From Roseiconus nitratireducens (GTDB taxonomy: Bacteria > Planctomycetota > Planctomycetia > Pirellulales > Pirellulaceae), in NCBI RefSeq assembly GCF_008629675.1, contig NZ_VWOX01000003.1, positions 310,001 through 374,000 of the forward strand: a stretch of 64,000 nucleotides of DNA, given 5' to 3'. Positions 27,661 to 35,575 of this stretch are shown piece after piece; position 1 is the first letter of the stretch; each line of letters opens with the position of its first letter. The notes beneath the pieces were generated by a model, which was not told the DNA's origin, ran no database searches, and worked only from the letters and a program-made list of their open reading frames with translations. A program made the translations under genes and the position numbers.

Positions 27661-28019
27661 GGTTCTTTTCCTGAAAATCTCGGCAGAGGTGAAGGGTATT
27701 CGAAAGCGGGAGGCTGCCGATTCGCTCGTTGCTTTCGTTGTCTGTGACTGAACAACCAAGCGGGCGAACCCGGGAACTGTTACGAAACCGTTGCAGATTC
27801 TTTCGGCCCACGATTTAGCGGCGAAACGAAGCAGTCGCCGAAACAGCGAAACTCGCGACAGAGCGAGTCGTCGGCGACCTCGGTCGAGGAGCTGATGAAA
27901 ACTGGGAAACCCGGAAACCGGGAAAACCGGTGTCAGGAAAGAAGTCCGGCCAGGCGGAAGGAGGCGATGCCGGACGTTGTCCCCGAATCGCGAATTTGCC
28001 GCGGCGGGGCGGTGGCGGT
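27661..28019. other. Intergenic region with a two-part hairpin
   Basis: 359 bases without a supported gene, between the HDAC-like gene and the Tyr-rich gene. A long imperfect hairpin spans 27834-27878: outer stem GTCGCCGA/TCGGCGAC, inner stem ACTCGC/GCGAGT. A run of AAACC/GGG alternation near 27900-27930 forms further short palindromes (CCCGG-aaa-CCGGG). The promoter of the Tyr-rich gene should be here but none is clear. Confidence 0.55.
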
Positions 28020-28946
28020 TCACGCAGAATGGCGTGGCCGCGACATCTCGCTGGCGATTCCCAACGTGGCCGCGTGAATCTCCACGATGTCGTCAATCTC
28101 CGGGGCGTATCCGCCGCTCATCGCCACCGCCACCGGCAGTTCGCGCTGCCGACACCAGCGCAACACGGTCGCGTCACGCTCTCGCAAACCCGTCTTGGAC
28201 AGCCGCATCCGCCCCAACCGATCGCCCTCATACGGATCGGCGCCGGCGAGGTAGATCGCCAGGTCAAACTTGCCTGACTTGATGATTTCGCGATCCAAAC
28301 GTTCCAGGGCCTCACGCAACTTGCGGTCGTACGTTGCATCGTCGGTCCCGTCCTGCAGCGGCACGTCCAGGTCACTGGGGACTTTTCGCAAGGGAAAATT
28401 CTTGGCGCCGTGCATCGACAGCGTGAACGCGCTGGCATCGCCCGCCAGGATCGCGGCGGTGCCGTTTCCCTGATGCACATCCAAATCGATCACGCACGCG
28501 CGTTCGATCAAGCCTTCGTCCTGCAAGGTGCGAATCGCCACGGCGGCGTCGTTGAACACACAGTACCCTTCGCCCGCATTGGCAAAGGCGTGGTGCGTCC
28601 CGCCAGCCAGGTTCGCGGCGATCCCATCGGCCAGGGCGCCCCGCGCCGCGGCGATCGTCGCCCCGGTACTCCGCCGCGAGCGTTCGACCATCTTCGTCGA
28701 CCAGGGAAACCCGATCCGACGGATCTCCGCGGTCGTCAGTGTCCCGGCGATCACCTTGTCCAGGTACTCCCGGTCGTGGCAGTGCAACAACTGCTGGTCG
28801 GTAGCCGCCGGCGGCACCAGCAAGGGATCACCCCGATGGGCCTCGCTGGTTGCAATCCGTCGTCGCAACCGCCGATACTTGTCCATGGGGAACCGATGAT
28901 TCGCCGGTAGCGGCAATTCGAAATGATCGGTGTAGTACAGTCTCAC
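28020..28946 (-). CDS. Histone-deacetylase-family (AcuC/HDAC-like) zinc amidohydrolase
   Basis: About 308 residues. HDAC-family enzymes remove acyl groups from lysines or small amines with a zinc ion. Seen in order: LYYTDHFELPLPANHRFPM, the family N-terminus; GGTHHAFANAGEGYCVFNDA with the active-site His pair; ACVIDLDVHQGNGTA with Asp and His zinc ligands; and LAGADPYEGDRLG with the third ligand Asp. No ATG fits the family start; GTG at 28946 (VRLYYTDHF) matches homologues best, GTG at 28955 is possible, and ATG-containing frames begin too far upstream. Transcribed divergently from a small membrane protein gene only about 45 bases away. Confidence 0.9.
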   Translation of the reverse strand: MRLYYTDHFELPLPANHRFPMDKYRRLRRRIATSEAHRGDPLLVPPAATDQQLLHCHDREYLDKVIAGTLTTAEIRRIGFPWSTKMVERSRRSTGATIAAARGALADGIAANLAGGTHHAFANAGEGYCVFNDAAVAIRTLQDEGLIERACVIDLDVHQGNGTAAILAGDASAFTLSMHGAKNFPLRKVPSDLDVPLQDGTDDATYDRKLREALERLDREIIKSGKFDLAIYLAGADPYEGDRLGRMRLSKTGLRERDATVLRWCRQRELPVAVAMSGGYAPEIDDIVEIHAATLGIASEMSRPRHSA

Positions 28947-28990
28947 CAAGCTCACCAGCCAATCGACGCGGAACACCACAAGGAAAACCA

Positions 28991-29581
28991 ATGAACGATC
29001 CGGCTCGCAATCCTTACGCAGCAGGCTCGTCGACACCAGGGGCCGGCGGAACCGGGCGAACCATCGCCACCATCCGATCGGCTTCAGCCACGGGAATGAC
29101 GATCACGTTTGCCCTGGTCTCCGGTGTCACCTTCATCACCGCGGTGATGATTTGGATGTCCAGCGGAAGCCTGCAACCGGGTGAAAGCTGGTTCCGCTTC
29201 GACCGCCAATCCGTGTTGCTGCTGGGCTTCGGATTCCTGGTATTGCTTGGCGGCGCGGGGGCCGCCTTCGCCATCCGAATTCTGATGACGCGGCAAGCGA
29301 TGCAGCAGAATCCTCCGACCGACCAACCGCTGCCACAACCGCTGACGGACGATGCCACGTTGCCCCCGTGGGCTCAATCCCTGCTGGGATCCGTCTCCGC
29401 TTCCACGATTGTCGGCCAGGCGTTGATGGAAGGTCCGGCGATCATCAACGCGATCCTGCTGATGATCGACGACAACCTGGCGCACCTGGTTCCGATCGTG
29501 CTGGCCGTCATCGGGATCCTGCTTCAAACCCCCACGTCATCACGATACCAGCGAATCCTGGAAGACGCCGCGAGAGGTTGA
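28991..29581 (+). CDS. Small membrane protein, unknown function
   Basis: 196 residues with three likely transmembrane helices: GMTITFALVSGVTFITAVMI, VLLLGFGFLVLLGGAGAAFA and IVLAVIGILL near the end. The N-terminus MNDPARNPYAAGS and its Gly/Thr linker resemble small planctomycete membrane proteins that begin with a PRNPY-like stretch. No domain recognised. GGAAAA a few bases before the ATG at 28991 may serve as ribosome-binding site. Divergent from the HDAC-like gene and convergent with the SelA-like gene. Confidence 0.7.
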   Translation: MNDPARNPYAAGSSTPGAGGTGRTIATIRSASATGMTITFALVSGVTFITAVMIWMSSGSLQPGESWFRFDRQSVLLLGFGFLVLLGGAGAAFAIRILMTRQAMQQNPPTDQPLPQPLTDDATLPPWAQSLLGSVSASTIVGQALMEGPAIINAILLMIDDNLAHLVPIVLAVIGILLQTPTSSRYQRILEDAARG

Positions 29582-29616
29582 TGCGTCCATCCAGAGTTGA
29601 CGCCGATGGGTGAAGC

Positions 29617-30954
29617 TCACGAGGTGGGGTTCACCACCTCCGGATCCGATGACGTTTCGGTCCGCGGCGGATGACAGGTCATCGATTCGGACACCACGGC
29701 ATCGACACTGGGCGGGCACCAACGGAGATCGACGATCAGGTCATTGTCGTCGACTCCCGCGATGACGGACGGATCCGCTTGGCGTAAACGCGCCGCCCAG
29801 TCGGCAGCCGCAAGCGAGCGATGGCGGAGCCGCAGCTGACGGGAAGGGAACTCCCAGCGACCGCCGCGAATCAACCGCGCCGGAGCGTCGGTGATCTGGC
29901 AGGTGGCGATGGACTCCTGCACGGTCAGCCGCGTCGCCATCCGTTCGGCCCGACTGCGGAGATTCGGTTCCCCCGTTTCAATCAGGGTCTTCAGAACGGG
30001 CGGTTGGGGATCGGTCATCGACGCCAACGTCATCGCATGCACGGCGTCGGACGCTGCCAACCATCGCCACCGGCGGTCGTTCTTGATCGTTTCCACAAGC
30101 GCCGTCTTCCCGACCAGAATGCCGGCGTCGACACCGCCGTTGGCCGGTCCGCCGGCCAGAACCACCAAATCGATTCCGTCACGCAGCAGGGACACCGCCG
30201 AAGGAATCGAGTCGATGGTCGGCTGGATGCTGGCGATCGGTGTGATCGCAACGGTGATCACGTCGCGGCCGCTAAAGTCCACCGGCTGAACCGGATGCAC
30301 GCCGTCATCGGCCAACACCACACATGCCCGATCGATCTCGGCGAAATCGTCCGGTTCGATCACCTGGACGCCGCCACACTCTCGCAACCTCGCATGGCCG
30401 AGCGCCTCCGGCAACGGCAGACCGGATGGCAATCGGATCGCCTGACTGCGATGAATCACCATGTCGCGATCGGTCGCGAGCGACACGAGTGACGCGACGG
30501 CCGCATCCAGATTCGCGGCGACGGCGACGGTGTGTCCGTCCGACGCCAACACCTTGCTCAGCCGCTGGGCCAACCGGGGGCGAAGGTTTTCGTGATCACA
30601 GTCTCCTCGGATCAAATCACATCCGACCTGCAACACGAAATCCGACACGCCGACTCCGGTCCCGTGCGGACCGTACAGGTTGCCACTGACGTTCACCGCC
30701 GGGACGGCGATTTCCGTCTGACGATCGGCCCAACGGTAGAGGGTCTCGCGTCCCTGATCGACCGCCCCGCGGGCCGTCTCGGCCGCCGAACGTAAGATCG
30801 AATCGAAACCGCGGGAAGCCGTTTCCGGCAGCTCGCGAAACAGTTCCGCTGCTTGTTCCTTGACGCGCGCGATCGTCTCGGCATCGTTGGCTTTCCGGAC
30901 GACGTCAACCATTCCGTTTCGCAGCGCTTCAATTGCCCAGGGAGGAAGTCTCAT
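29617..30954 (-). CDS. SelA-like PLP-fold protein lacking the catalytic lysine
   Basis: 445 residues with the layout of L-seryl-tRNA(Sec) selenium transferase and related fold-type I enzymes: MRLPPWAIEALRNGMVDVV helical start, AVNVSGNLYGPHGTGVGVSD (SelA has a VINATGVVLHTNLGR-like segment here), and near residues 262-280 DLVVLAGGPANGGVDAGILVG followed by IKNDRRWRWLAAS and later TLASM. In SelA the matching stretch is SGDKLLGGPQAGI, whose Lys binds PLP; here GGPANGG has no Lys. The protein is therefore probably not a normal PLP enzyme (inference). A CPXCG zinc-protein gene lies 34 bases upstream on the same strand. No selB, selD or tRNA(Sec) seen. Confidence 0.7.
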   Translation of the reverse strand: MRLPPWAIEALRNGMVDVVRKANDAETIARVKEQAAELFRELPETASRGFDSILRSAAETARGAVDQGRETLYRWADRQTEIAVPAVNVSGNLYGPHGTGVGVSDFVLQVGCDLIRGDCDHENLRPRLAQRLSKVLASDGHTVAVAANLDAAVASLVSLATDRDMVIHRSQAIRLPSGLPLPEALGHARLRECGGVQVIEPDDFAEIDRACVVLADDGVHPVQPVDFSGRDVITVAITPIASIQPTIDSIPSAVSLLRDGIDLVVLAGGPANGGVDAGILVGKTALVETIKNDRRWRWLAASDAVHAMTLASMTDPQPPVLKTLIETGEPNLRSRAERMATRLTVQESIATCQITDAPARLIRGGRWEFPSRQLRLRHRSLAAADWAARLRQADPSVIAGVDDNDLIVDLRWCPPSVDAVVSESMTCHPPRTETSSDPEVVNPTS

Positions 30955-30988
30955 GGATGCGTTCTGAATTCTTGGGTGGCGGTTTTCT

Positions 30989-31306
30989 TTAGTATCGGTC
31001 TTGTTCGGGTTCCGCCCAAACCTGGGCCTGCACGTCGTCCCAGCGGACATGAATCACATTGGGGTGACAGCATACCGGACAATCTTCCACGTATTCCTGG
31101 ACGGAGCCGCCCAGGGGATCGATCGGGATCACAATCTGCTCTCCACACGCGTCGCAAACATAACTGGCCTCGCTGTCATACAAGCCAGGCGGGTCCGGCG
31201 GCAGGTCGCTCGCACCGGCATCCGCAGCTGCCCGGGTGATCGCGTTGGCGGCAGCACCCGACTCGGCTTCGCCATCATGCTTGGTGTCGTGTTTTGATTC
31301 ACGCAT
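30989..31306 (-). CDS. CPXCG-motif small zinc-binding protein
   Basis: About 105 residues. The N-terminal half is polar and low in complexity. The C-terminal half, YVCDACGEQIVIPIDPLGGS followed by EYVEDCPVCCHPNVI, matches the small CPXCG (zinc-ribbon) family; here the first pair reads CDAC. Four to five cysteines could hold one zinc. An upstream ATG at 31387 would add 27 residues and overlap the opposite dioxygenase frame; ATG at 31306 is preferred. It is followed 34 bases later by the SelA-like gene, likely one operon. Family function is unknown. Confidence 0.82.
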   Translation of the reverse strand: MRESKHDTKHDGEAESGAAANAITRAAADAGASDLPPDPPGLYDSEASYVCDACGEQIVIPIDPLGGSVQEYVEDCPVCCHPNVIHVRWDDVQAQVWAEPEQDRY

Positions 31307-31522
31307 TTTTTCACCGATCTTGGCTGGAGGAGAAAACAATTCGCTGGCTGGGAATGTGGTTGAACCTGGGCGGGCAACGTGATCCAACGGTGCAGCCGGT
31401 GGAACTCGCGATTACCCAGCCCCCGTTCCCAGGCCCCGTTCCGATTCCCAGCGAAACCGTCGGCGTGCCGAGGCGTTAAACTGGTTGAATCACGCCTCAC
31501 GCCTACTCAACGGAATCATTCG

Positions 31523-32257
31523 ATGTCTTATCGCATTCAACGCCGTATTTGGATCCAAAGCGGAGCCGCTGCGGCGGGGTTGACGTTCACTGCCCGGCCG
31601 GAGCTGCTCGGGATCGGCCGATGTCGCGCCGACGAACCGACACTCGCCGAGCAGTTGAGTCTAACGGCTTCGATGACCGAAGGGCCGTTTTACCCCGACA
31701 AGTTGCCCATCGATACGGACAACGATCTGCTGATCGTCAATGATGCCATCACTCCTGCGGTCGGCGAAATCACCCATTTGGCCGGGCGGGTGCTCTCACG
31801 TTCGGGAAACCCGGTTCGAAACGCGTTCGTGGAAATCTGGCAAGTCGACAGTCAGGGTGCGTATCTGCACTCCCAGAGCAGCAATCGCGAAAAACGCGAC
31901 TCCAATTTCCAGGGCTACGGCCGCTTCCTGACCGACTCCCAAGGTCGGTACTACTTTCGGACCGTCAAACCGGTTCCCTATCCGGGGCGAACGCCACACA
32001 TCCACGTGGCCGTCAGCCGGGGGGACAAACGCGTGTTGACCACCCAAGCGTTCATCAAGGGGCATCCGGGAAACGAGACCGACGGGCTGGTTCGTCGTCT
32101 GAATCCCCAAGATCGCAAGACGGTGATGGTGGACTTTCAACCGATCGCAGATTCACCAAACGGCGCACTGCAAGCCAACTTTGACATCGTGCTCGGCAAG
32201 ACCGCGTTCGAGGACGATGGCGGCAACCTGCGTGGCGTCGGGCCACGTCAATCGTAG
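31523..32257 (+). CDS. Exported intradiol ring-cleavage dioxygenase family protein
   Basis: 244 residues. Family members open catechol-type rings between the hydroxyls with non-haem Fe(III). A probable Tat signal (RIQRRIWIQSGAAAAGLTF) begins the protein. The catalytic domain has MTEGPFYPDKLPIDTDNDL, the beta-sandwich start LAGRVLSRSGNPVRNAFVEI, then WQVDSQGAYLHS (first Tyr ligand), GYGRFLTDSQGRYYFRTVKP, VPYPGRTPHIHV (second Tyr and the two His ligands). All four iron ligands appear present. No aromatic-degradation genes surround it, so the substrate may be lignin- or humic-derived phenolics outside the cytoplasm (inference). ATG at 31523 is the only start giving the signal. Confidence 0.88.
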   Translation: MSYRIQRRIWIQSGAAAAGLTFTARPELLGIGRCRADEPTLAEQLSLTASMTEGPFYPDKLPIDTDNDLLIVNDAITPAVGEITHLAGRVLSRSGNPVRNAFVEIWQVDSQGAYLHSQSSNREKRDSNFQGYGRFLTDSQGRYYFRTVKPVPYPGRTPHIHVAVSRGDKRVLTTQAFIKGHPGNETDGLVRRLNPQDRKTVMVDFQPIADSPNGALQANFDIVLGKTAFEDDGGNLRGVGPRQS

Positions 32258-32321
32258 GAGGCCGTTTTGCGTTTGACGCTTCCGTGAATGTCTTCCCCCC
32301 ATTCCCCATGAGACAGCGACG

Positions 32322-33386
32322 ATGAACGACCGACGCCCTCCTTTCCGACAGCTCTTCTTATCCGGTGTGGCCAGTCTGGTGATGGCCGGGTCGGCGGCAT
32401 GGGCCGCCCCGCAAGAAACCGACCGCGGTGACCGCGCCCCCGAAACCGACTCGACCATTGCGGTCTCCGACGAGGACGGCGGCGATCGTCCAGACACGCG
32501 CCGCCGCGAAAGTGATCGCCGCCGCGACGGTGACGCCCGCCGCGACGGTGACGCCCGCCGGGACAGTGACGCCGGCCGGGACGGCGACGAAGACCGGGAA
32601 AGATTCGGTGATCGCTTCCGAAGGCCGCCGCGCGACGGCGAGCGTTTCGGGCGCCCCGGTCCTCCCGGCCCAGGTCCCCGAGGCCCCCGAGGTCCCGGCT
32701 TGGTGATGCGGCTGCCGGTGATTGCCGTATTGGATGCCGACCGGGATGGCAAAATCTCGGCGGATGAAATTGACAACGCCGCAACGGCCCTCCGCCAACT
32801 GGACCAAAATCGGGACGGAGTCATCGACACCGAAGAAATGACGCCGCGGCTGATGGAGATGGGACCACCCCGTGATGATGACTTTCGAGGCCCGCGAGGA
32901 TTCTTTGGCGGAGGACGTCCGCCGTTCGCTCGTGGCCCCCGAGACGGTGACCGCGAAGGCGACCGTGACCGCGAAGGCGATCGGGACCGCGAACGCGACC
33001 GGGACGGGGACCGTGAACGCGGAGATCGCGAGGGGGACGATTCCCGCGGGCGTGACCGCGACTTCGGTGAACGGCGATTCGGATTCCCCGGCGGGCTTCG
33101 CGACCGCGCCGGCGTCGACCAGTTTTTGGACCGCGTGATGAGTCGTGACGCCGATGCAGACGGGTTTTTGAGCGGCGATGAGCAGCCGGAAGCCCTGGCG
33201 AGGATCCTCTCGGATGCGGATCAGGATGGCGACGGAAAGGTCAACCGTGACGAACTGGCACGCGTGATGTTTTCAAGAATCCGAGAGATGCAAAACCGTG
33301 AGGGCGGGGACCGCCCGCCAAGGTTCCGGGAAGCCGAAACGCCGGGCGGCGAGAAGCCTCGGCGACCGCCGCAAGACGAAGAGTAG
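32322..33386 (+). CDS. Exported EF-hand protein with charged Arg/Asp/Gly repeats
   Basis: 354 residues. A signal peptide (LFLSGVASLVMAGSAAWA) precedes a long region of Arg-Asp-Gly-rich repeats (RRDGDARRDGDARRDSDAGR; later REGDRDREGDRDRERDRDGD). Four calcium-loop motifs are visible: DADRDGKISADEI, DQNRDGVIDTEEM, a shorter SRDADADGFLSGDE and DADQDGDGKVNRDEL. Extracellular Ca-binding proteins of this type are frequent in planctomycetes; function unknown. It lies 64 bases after the dioxygenase gene on the same strand and may be cotranscribed. Confidence 0.85.
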   Translation: MNDRRPPFRQLFLSGVASLVMAGSAAWAAPQETDRGDRAPETDSTIAVSDEDGGDRPDTRRRESDRRRDGDARRDGDARRDSDAGRDGDEDRERFGDRFRRPPRDGERFGRPGPPGPGPRGPRGPGLVMRLPVIAVLDADRDGKISADEIDNAATALRQLDQNRDGVIDTEEMTPRLMEMGPPRDDDFRGPRGFFGGGRPPFARGPRDGDREGDRDREGDRDRERDRDGDRERGDREGDDSRGRDRDFGERRFGFPGGLRDRAGVDQFLDRVMSRDADADGFLSGDEQPEALARILSDADQDGDGKVNRDELARVMFSRIREMQNREGGDRPPRFREAETPGGEKPRRPPQDEE

Positions 33387-33494
33387 CCGGCATCAACACG
33401 GCACAGCCGGCGGCTTGGCGTGAACACGCATTTCGCGCAGCGGAATTCCGACGTGGCCTGTGGCCTGGATACCAGTGACGTTGGTGACGCAATC

Positions 33495-33551
33495 GATCCA
33501 CCGCCTGATGGCGGTGGATCGGACGGTTGATCCACCGTCTGGCGACGGTGG
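33495..33551. repeat. REP-like hairpin cluster, copy 2
   Basis: The first hairpin is GATCCACCGCC-tgat-GGCGGTGGATC (11-bp perfect stem, 33495-33520). The second is CCACCGTC-tggc-GACGGTGG (33532-33551), the complement of the core found near 5.3 and 35.3 kb. Confidence 0.78.
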
Positions 33552-33639
33552 CTACCGCGGCGACGGTGGCTACCGCGGCGACGGTGATCTGGCGACGGTG
33601 GCGACGGAGTCTGGTCCACCGTCTGGCAACGCCAGGGCG

Positions 33640-33663
33640 GCCGCGGAGCCCGCGGCTTTTTTT
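33640..33663 (+). terminator. Rho-independent terminator
   Basis: Stem GCCGCGG/CCGCGGC, 3-base loop, then seven Ts. It lies about 250 bases after the EF-hand gene and would stop its transcript, or read-through from the REP region, before the peroxiredoxin gene. Confidence 0.78.
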
Positions 33664-33733
33664 CCCGACCGGTTGCCGGATCTTTGATCTGGCTCGATAG
33701 TGTACCGGTCTCGGGCGATTCTTCTTTGACGCA

Positions 33734-33814
33734 GCTCCCGCGTCGGCGGGAGCGGATCAATGTGGACGCCGCACGGGAATCCCGTGCGGGTCGCCGGCTT
33801 CCACGCGAGCCGGC
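33734..33814. repeat. Three consecutive perfect hairpins upstream of the peroxiredoxin gene
   Basis: GCTCCCGC-gtcg-GCGGGAGC, CCGCACGGG-aat-CCCGTGCGG and GCCGGCT-8 nt-AGCCGGC follow each other within 81 bases, 89 bases before the ATG of the peroxiredoxin gene. None has a T-run. They may be a palindromic intergenic repeat or a structured leader. Confidence 0.65.
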
Positions 33815-33902
33815 CCGCCATCGCCCGACTCCCTGCCGGCCGCCCCGAAACGAAGCGGCAACTTTCAAGTCAGACCCTCGAAACACGAGTAAGAACCGAA
33901 CC

Positions 33903-34496
33903 ATGAGCGTTTTGGTGACCCAACAAGCTCCCGATTTCAAAGCCCAAGCCGTGATGCCGGACGGGCAGTTCAAGGAAATCTCGCTGAGCGACTACCAGGG
34001 CAAGTACGTCTTGTTGTTCTTTTGGCCGTTGGACTTCACGTTCGTCTGTCCGACCGAGATCATCGCTTTTTCCGACCGGGCCTCGGAATTCGAGAAACTG
34101 GGCGTCCAGATCCTGGGTGTGTCGACCGACAGCCACTTCACCCACCTGGCGTGGACCAACACGCCGCGCAACCAGGGCGGAATCGGCAAGACCGAATACC
34201 CGCTGGTGGCCGACTTGAGCAAACAGATTTCACGCGATTACGACGTGTTGCTTGAAGGCGGCGTCGCGCTGCGAGGGCTGTTCTTGATCGACAAGGAAGG
34301 CGTGGTCCGGCACCAGGTCGTCAACGATCTGCCGCTGGGACGCAGCGTCGACGAAGCGTTCCGAATGGTCAAAGCGTTGCAGTACTTCGAAGAAAACGGC
34401 GAAGTCTGTCCGGCGAACTGGCAGGACGGCTCTCGCACGATCAAGCCGAACGTGGAAGACAGCAAGGAATTCTTCGGCGCCGAGTATGCCAGCTGA
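33903..34496 (+). CDS. Typical 2-Cys peroxiredoxin
   Basis: 197 residues. It reduces peroxides in the cytoplasm, usually with thioredoxin or AhpF as partner. The start [20 protein letters not shown] is standard. [11 protein letters not shown] contains the peroxidatic Cys49 with its PTE context, and GEVCPANWQ contains the resolving Cys169, so this is the typical (AhpC/Prx1) class. The frame extends upstream to 33684 across hairpin repeats; only the ATG at 33903 starts the family sequence. A small gene of unknown function follows 77 bases later. Confidence 0.96.
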   Translation: MSVLVTQQAPDFKAQAVMPDGQFKEISLSDYQGKYVLLFFWPLDFTFVCPTEIIAFSDRASEFEKLGVQILGVSTDSHFTHLAWTNTPRNQGGIGKTEYPLVADLSKQISRDYDVLLEGGVALRGLFLIDKEGVVRHQVVNDLPLGRSVDEAFRMVKALQYFEENGEVCPANWQDGSRTIKPNVEDSKEFFGAEYAS

Positions 34497-34573
34497 TGGC
34501 ACCGGCATGGCGTTCTGACGCCAGCCACGATTTCCTCTTCATCGCATGACTCCAACCGGCGGTTTCGATTCGC

Positions 34574-35236
34574 ATGTGGTTAACGGCCCCCAATCGCATC
34601 GGCGTTGCCGCCTGGCAGACCCGGGATTCGATCTGGATGATCGACGCCCGGGGAGGGAAAGACGGAATTCGATTTCGTCTAGGTGATGAAAGCGTCGCCC
34701 TGATCGCTTCGGGCGACGAACCGCTGCCGGTGCTGGATGAACAATTCTTTCGGGGCGACGAACTGCATCTGTCGTTTCCTCAAGACGGCGGCGGAGCCGA
34801 CTTCGGTTTTCGCCTGATGATTCGGCCGATTCTGGGCCCGGACATCCCCATCGATTCCCAGCGAGCCCTGTTTGAATGGGTGGTGTCCATCGAGACTTCG
34901 CTGTTGGACACCCACCCCACGATGGACCTGGTCGCACCAGCCTCACGCGGCTGCCGACGGCTGAAGGTCGACGATCCCCAAGGGGGCGTTCATCTGGCGG
35001 AATCTCCGGCAGGCGAAACCACGGTGTTGCTGGGCCCAGCGGACGCCCCCTTCACCAGCGTGATTGATCAACCCGACACGCTGCGTTTGAGACTGTTCGG
35101 CGAGTTTTTGGAGAAGGGGGTCATTCGCCGAGCACGCCCCTGGGTGATCTTCAATCGGATGCAGCAACCGATTTCCGAAGCGGCCCGAAAGGCAACCTGG
35201 CAGGCGCTGGCCGACAGCCCGGTGCCGCTGACCTGA
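34574..35236 (+). CDS. Hypothetical protein
   Basis: 220 residues, soluble, no signal peptide or membrane segment, mixed composition (MWLTAPNRIGVAAWQTRDSI; GDELHLSFPQDGGGADFGFR). Not recognised as any family. It looks like a real gene because the codon choice matches its neighbours, it sits in good spacing after the peroxiredoxin gene, and the competing frames are poor. Possibly cotranscribed with the peroxiredoxin. Confidence 0.65.
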   Translation: MWLTAPNRIGVAAWQTRDSIWMIDARGGKDGIRFRLGDESVALIASGDEPLPVLDEQFFRGDELHLSFPQDGGGADFGFRLMIRPILGPDIPIDSQRALFEWVVSIETSLLDTHPTMDLVAPASRGCRRLKVDDPQGGVHLAESPAGETTVLLGPADAPFTSVIDQPDTLRLRLFGEFLEKGVIRRARPWVIFNRMQQPISEAARKATWQALADSPVPLT

Positions 35237-35575
35237 CGCCGCGGTTCTGACCGGGGATCTCCACGCTCTGACGAGAGTGGCGACGGAGAACGTAGCGACC
35301 GTCGCCAGACGGTGGCTGACCCACGCCCTCCACGCTCTGGCGAGCGTGGCGACGGAGCCACGGGAAAACTGCCGCGTTGTGTCCCTTTCCTGTTTCCATC
35401 TTGGCCCTTTGCGTAAACTAAACTGTTGAAAGCTGGGCTGCGTACACTTCCGGTGTCGGGCATTCACCGGCCAGTCAATGAGTGACCATTCTTTTCCTTA
35501 CCGCCCGATTTGTCGCCTTTGAGCCCGCTAGGGATCAATTCGGCGCCCCTGCAATCGGTTTGATCGTCGATCCCT
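35237..35575. other. Intergenic region with REP-like repeats
   Basis: 339 bases before the first giant exported-protein gene. The left part is filled by REP-like hairpins (listed separately). The right part (about 35400-35575) is less GC-rich, with TAAACTAAACTG near 35417, and probably holds the promoter of the giant-gene pair; no exact promoter is called. Confidence 0.5.
35261..35349. repeat. REP-like hairpin cluster, copy 3
   Basis: Three units: CCACGCTCTGACGAGAGTGG (35261-35280), a 25-base unit at 35292-35316 identical to 5273-5297, and CCACGCTCTGGCGAGCGTGG (35330-35349) identical to 5377-5396. The units are linked by CGACGGAG-type spacers. Confidence 0.8.

Larger units (their letters stand above)
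33387..33902. other. Repeat-rich intergenic region before the peroxiredoxin gene
   Basis: 516 bases without a supported gene. From left to right: REP-like hairpins (33495-33551), two exact 18-base tandem units (33543-33560, 33561-33578), an intrinsic terminator (33640-33663), and three successive perfect hairpins (33734-33753, 33769-33789, 33793-33814). The peroxiredoxin promoter should lie in the last part but is not evident. Confidence 0.65.
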
